A stretch of DNA of 64,000 nucleotides, from NCBI RefSeq assembly GCF_000003815.2, contig NC_049981.1:20950505-21014504 (forward strand). Direction: 5' to 3'. This DNA is from Branchiostoma floridae. Taxonomy: Eukaryota > Chordata > Leptocardii > Amphioxiformes > Branchiostomatidae. Numbering within the stretch: the stretch's first letter is position 1; each line of letters begins with the position of its first letter. Positions 59,376 to 64,000 of the stretch are shown piece after piece. A program made the position numbers and the translations under genes. Under the pieces are notes generated by a model. That model was given only the letters and a program-made list of their open reading frames with translations, was not told the origin of the DNA and searched no databases.

Positions 59376-61983
59376 ATGGCGGCAGCACCTAGTGAGGGGC
59401 TCACCAATCCTGAAGCCATTTACTACGATGTGGATCCAAAACAGGTATGACATTTATCAATGATACTATTGATAGCGTGAACCGCTTGTAATGTGTGTTG
59501 TATACAATGTTTGGATAATGGTTCAAGCACACTAAAATGAGTAGCAGAGGGTATTTATCCACGTAAGGTTTCTCTAATAGTTTGTTGATTCACCATAAAA
59601 GTTACATTTTATTGCATGGCTTTATTGTTCCTGTCAATAAAACTTTATACCTTTTGGTAGGTTATTGCTTTGATCTCATATTTCCCAATCCCCAACCGTT
59701 TACCGTAAATGTGATCCTGTGAAACGGTGCAAAATTTACATTCCTGAGCAAGAATGATTAATTAGCATTTAGTAACATTAAATTGTTATAATAATAGATG
59801 TTTTACAATAAAAAGACTGATATGGCCGGTTCTGCTCTACCCCCTGGCTTGCCAGGCACTATTACTCACGTCTGTGCCTTGGCACAAATTCTTTAACCAA
59901 ATGATCATTGATTCAATTCTAATTAAAACACTTTCTGTCATTGATACTTTTTTTTCACTGACAAGATGTTCCTGCCAATCATCATCATCAACTGTCAATA
60001 GCCACACCATTATAATTGTCTATCATTATAACGGTTTAACCATTATATACATTTTATTTTGATAATAATTAATATGTATACACGCTATATCCATTGGGGT
60101 AAACTATATTTGTTCATTATAGAAACGGTATTTGGCAATATCAGGTCGACGGATGGTGGTTTTATACTGCATTATTGTGAAACCACTGACGGTCGACTTG
60201 ATATCTGGATTTTAAAACTAATGGTTACCCCATGGATAAAGCACAGTAAGATTTTTCGACATAACAGTTCTGCTTGAAGTTCATCAGATCGATAGTTTAA
60301 TTTCAATTCAAGAGGATCCATGCTGAGATGAGATTGATGGCACATGATTGGACATCAGTATTCTCAACTGCCCCTGGTGTTGCACTTTCAGGTTTTTGCT
60401 GTCCGACTGTTTGGAGCTGTTACAGGAGTGAATGTTCTGGTAAGTGTCTGTAACAGATAGTAACTGCTAAGTTTCCCTCCTAAGGCCACAGCTTGTAAAT
60501 TGTATGGATGACATCATGTGTGCTTGTAAATTTTTGCCAGATTAAGAAAGAGACAATAATTTTTTTCCCTTCCAAAGATAAGCATGATGAGAATATAACC
60601 AAAATAGGAAAATATGTCTTGTGTAGCAGCCTTGACTGTACCTGTAGAAGATAACTTTGTGATTTGATATTATTCTCAGAATAGACTAAGCTATGAATCA
60701 TCCATAGCTTAGTCTATTCATTCATTCAGCAGCCTTTCAATCACAACATTTTGAAAATTTATTTTTATGTTGCATACATCTTCAATCAACTTGTTATCAC
60801 TTTGCAATTTCTCAAGTCAGCATAAATATGTCTGTATGAAGAGACTAGTAGATAACCTCTGTTTATGAAGGAGCTGTTTTTTTATCAATACTTACTTCGA
60901 TTTTTTGCTACCCTTAAGTTGGGAATCATCTTCGTCTTGGTGAAAGCACATGACAACCCTCACTTCTATCTCCTGGTTGTCAACTTGGCATGTAAGTGTC
61001 TGTCATATCAACTTTCTGCAATGTTGTTTGCCAAATGGCCATGTTGTTTTGACATGAAATGTCCCTTGAGTTTAAGAATGTATGCTATTTCTATAAATGT
61101 ACATTAATGATATTTATCTTTAACTTTTGCAGTGAGTTCCTTGATTGCGATAATGTTGGTGAGTAGTTCCTAGAGTATGACACAGTGTGATGTTTTGTGC
61201 AGAACATTTCTTTCATTTCTTTTTGTACATATCAGTAAATGCAGTCTAGACTTATGATCTGCAAGGAGTTGAGAATAAGAAGTTTTTTTACTGTAATTTA
61301 AAAGCCAATTAGGTACCCAAGATGTGAACATTATTGGTGCCTGCAACAGTTTGTCAATAAAGGTGAAAGTAGTATTCATATACATGATGTTTCTCATCTC
61401 TCCACCAGGCATGGTGGTATCGCAGAGGGCAGTTGGTAAGTTTTCAGCACTGCTTTTGAGTGACAAATAGTCTGAGTTGCATTGCAGTTTTTGCATTTTA
61501 GCACTACCTGTTTGTGTATGATACATTTATAGTGCAACATGTATGGATAACAAAGTTCTTTGTACCCAATTTTTTTATTTCAAAACTGTCATTTCATTGA
61601 CTGTCTGTCATCTTCTTCAGGACAATTTTGACTGGTTCTGTCATGCACTATGTATAGGTAGTCACTGAAACTTGGATCTTGAATAAAACACTTGTTTGTG
61701 TACAAGTAACTAGTTTAACATGTATCAACGTGTGTGTGATATTTTGTACATGTTGCGTCTAGCTTAGATTTATTTGAGCATTGCATTGCTAACTGTGATG
61801 TTTCCTGTCCAGAGTGCAGACAAACACTGGTACATGGCGCTGGTGTGTGCAGTTATCCTCCTACAGGCCATCACGGCTGACTTGTACGTTTTTAACCACG
61901 TAGTCGTGGCCAGCAAGCACAACGTATTTCCTGCTTCCAACGTCAGCACAAGTACAGCTCCTACAATAAAGCCACCAGGGTAG
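59376..61983 (+). CDS. TMEM243-like multi-pass membrane protein (plus-strand paralog)
   Basis: Six exons: 59376-59444, 60392-60439, 60919-60991, 61133-61158, 61409-61435, 61813-61983. They total 414 nt (137 residues) with matching phases. The start MAAAPSEGL follows AAG in a good context. The N-terminus ends EAIYYDVDPKQ, like the minus-strand neighbour (ALYYDSTQ). About four hydrophobic helices follow, with WWYRRGQL between helices 3 and 4, comparable to WYRQGDL of TMEM243. The C-terminal tail is Ser/Thr/Pro-rich and longer than in the neighbour. Exons 2 and 4 have the same lengths (48 and 26 bp) as in the paralog, but an extra intron (61436-61812) splits the segment that is one exon there. 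ATTAAA at 62001-62006 is a possible poly(A) signal. Confidence 0.78.
60679..60719. repeat. Perfect 17-bp hairpin
   Basis: GAATAGACTAAGCTATG (60679-60695) and its exact reverse complement (60703-60719) enclose a 7-base loop in intron 2 of the plus-strand TMEM243-like gene. No repeat ends or target duplication are apparent. Confidence 0.88.
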
Positions 61984-64000
61984 ATTGGCCAAAACAACAC
62001 ATTAAAGAAGTATGCAGGACTGTCTCAAGGACCTGTCCTTCCATCCTAGGACAAAAATTTGCTTGTTGTGATGATCAAATTTAAAATGACACTTGTCTGC
62101 CAAAAATGACATGAAATTGATGAAGATGTATTTTTGACAGCTTGAAATGATCATGACAGAAATTTGGCAACATAGAAGTACTTGCAAACAATGAGTGGGA
62201 CAGAATTTGTGGGGAGAAAAAATTTGTGTGTGATTTTCTCCCCACAGAACCAAATTTTACAAAAACTACTACATTTTTGTATAAACAGTTTGATGTCACA
62301 AATGCTGCTGCTACTGGTGTTAAATGAGTGACCAGTTTATTTTCGTTGGCTGAAAGTTTGAAATGTAATCTATGCAATGGTTTAGCTGATATTATTTCTT
62401 CTATTGACAACAATGATGAGAGAACTGATGAGGTTGATGTAGTATTTGTCCATTCATATATAGTTTCATAGAAGTATTCCAGCATCAGATTGTACCTGGG
62501 CAGTACAGTATGTTATTTAAAGACAATGATTTAATTTTGGGTATTTTTGTTAAAATCTTTGGCCTCATCAGCAAGATAAAGTTTGGTCAGCAGAAAAAAA
62601 GAAAACAAGGTTCAACATACAAAATGTATATGAAAATTTACATGTAATATTGAAGCTTGCACCATCCTATATATAGATTGATTAATATATGAAACCATGA
62701 TATTAGGTAATGTGTACAATTGTACTATTTTTTCCAACAAGACAGAATGTAGTAAAAGAATATTTAAAAAGTAGTGCCTTACTTCCGGTTATTGTAAATG
62801 AAGTTGATACACGTATCTATTCCATTCCACGTAGATTACATATTCCACCACCTAAGAAGACTTTCAGTTCTAATGCAAGAACTTTACTTTTACTTTCCAC
62901 TGATACTTATGCCTAGATTGGCATTGTAGGGCCAATACAATAGTAATACTGAAGTGCAGTCTTCAAACTTTCCTAGGCATGACTGACTCTGCATTACAAA
63001 GTATAATGCATGTATATAAACATGTCAAGTATGTAACATTACATTGTATACAAAATCGTTTCTATTTTGCTAGTCTTTATCATATACATGTTTTGAATTA
63101 AATTGCATTTCTGTTCACACATGAGCTTAGATTGTCATTTTTTGAATTTTAAAGTTGGTTAGTCTTAACCATTTTTATCATATAAATGTATACCATTTTC
63201 TTGGATTAGGGATGTTGATCAAAAGAATGTAGAAATGTTATTTGCATTACATGAGCAGCACTTGCTATATAGAGAGAGAGAGGAGAGAGAGAGAGAGAAA
63301 TTTATAGTGGTAATTGTTATGTACATGTAGGCCTTTTGTACCCTAACCTTATTAGAGGTTATATAGCCTGATATGTTAGTAATAGACACAAGATATCAAA
63401 ACTGGAAGTTCTGTTGCAGTACCATAAAAAACCCTTTGTTAGCCCCAAAACCTAATTATTTTGTAACCTACCAAATATCAAGACAATCCATCCATGCCTT
63501 AGAGTTTTACTATTCTTCTACATACATACAAATGCTACCAAAAACGTAACCTACTTGGCAAAGGTAATTGTTGTTTCCATCATAACCTCTGAGTTAAACC
63601 TAACACTCGCTTTTCTCATCTCAAACGGAACATGTTGTCTCATAGATGATCTCAAGCTGACTTTGCCGTGAGCTTGTTGTTTGCAATGTACGTCCGTAAG
63701 AAGGCTCGAACACCAGCCGCTCCTTGCTATTGAAAAAAAAACCAAGATAATAACCGATTATTGTGATGCAAGTACATGTATACAGTCATACATATGATGA
63801 TTTGATGAATAGAAAGATGCGTGCTGCCATACATTCTATGTAGAAGTTGCACATACCCACGGCCTGTGCCCCTACCAATGGACTGCACCTACCAATGGAA
63901 TGTGCACCTACCAATGGATGTGCATCTATCAATTGATGTGCACCTGTCAATGCAATGCTTATGAAGTTGTCAGAACCCACCTTATAGAGGTAGAGCTTGT
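61984..64000. other. 3' flank of the TMEM243-like gene, no further gene seen
   Basis: AT-rich sequence with a GA microsatellite (about 63271-63298), a dispersed repeat related to 20,650-21,530 (about 63,390-63,570) and a degenerate short tandem repeat (63,873-63,955). The plus-strand open frame at 62710-62916 is not recognised. Confidence 0.55.
63873..63955. repeat. Degenerate 19-21-bp tandem repeat
   Basis: About four units of the form TGCACCTACCAATGGA(A)TG, drifting to TGCATCTATCAATTGATG and TGCACCTGTCAATGCAATG. Confidence 0.75.

Noticed and set aside
62710-62916. Plus-strand 68-codon open frame after the TMEM243-like gene
   Set aside because: AT-rich sequence with no recognised domain, splice partners or repeats; length is compatible with chance.

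Overview
This looks like draft nuclear DNA from an invertebrate deuterostome, most likely a cephalochordate (amphioxus, Branchiostoma). The genes are split by GT-AG introns. There is a Nodal-type TGF-beta ligand, plus expanded CUB, C-type lectin and leucine-rich-repeat receptor modules and many short mobile elements. Four N gaps (9538-10080, 11889-12017, 34681-35089, 52984-53242) mark assembly joins. The species is an inference. Gene models were built by hand from splice signals and reading-frame phase, without transcripts.

Left third (1-21,530): a decaying 115-bp tandem repeat (1-800) and a gene-poor stretch precede one large plus-strand receptor gene (about 4,597-19,528, 5' end not found). 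At least five CUB domains, two C-type lectin-like domains, an LRR block and a relaxin/LGR-type seven-helix domain join in matching phase to a degenerate protein kinase domain. I know of no described receptor with this order, and it is the most novel object in the window.

Middle (21,900-41,480): a roughly 7.5-kb tandem segmental duplication on the minus strand. Each copy carries a secreted serine protease with two short LDLa-like modules and a Gly-Thr linker, and the last exon of an FAD-linked aldonolactone-oxidase-like gene. The left protease (22,565-28,163) has an intact catalytic triad. The right one (30,845-35,747) has Tyr in place of the catalytic Ser. Only the right copy of the oxidase gene is complete (37,348-41,477); the left has just an orphan last exon. 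Two transposon insertions in the right copy have clean empty sites in the left copy.

Right third (42,000-64,000): a four-exon minus-strand nodal gene (45,430-50,161) has an inverted pair of FoxH1-type sites in intron 1. Beyond it, two small TMEM243-like membrane protein genes (53,944-59,080 minus; 59,376-61,983 plus) stand head to head across about 295 bp. A 3.3-kb LINE with a frameshifted EN-RT reading frame lies in intron 1 of the minus-strand one. Other LINE tails, a tRNA-type SINE, hAT- and Mutator-like MITEs and microsatellites fill the rest.
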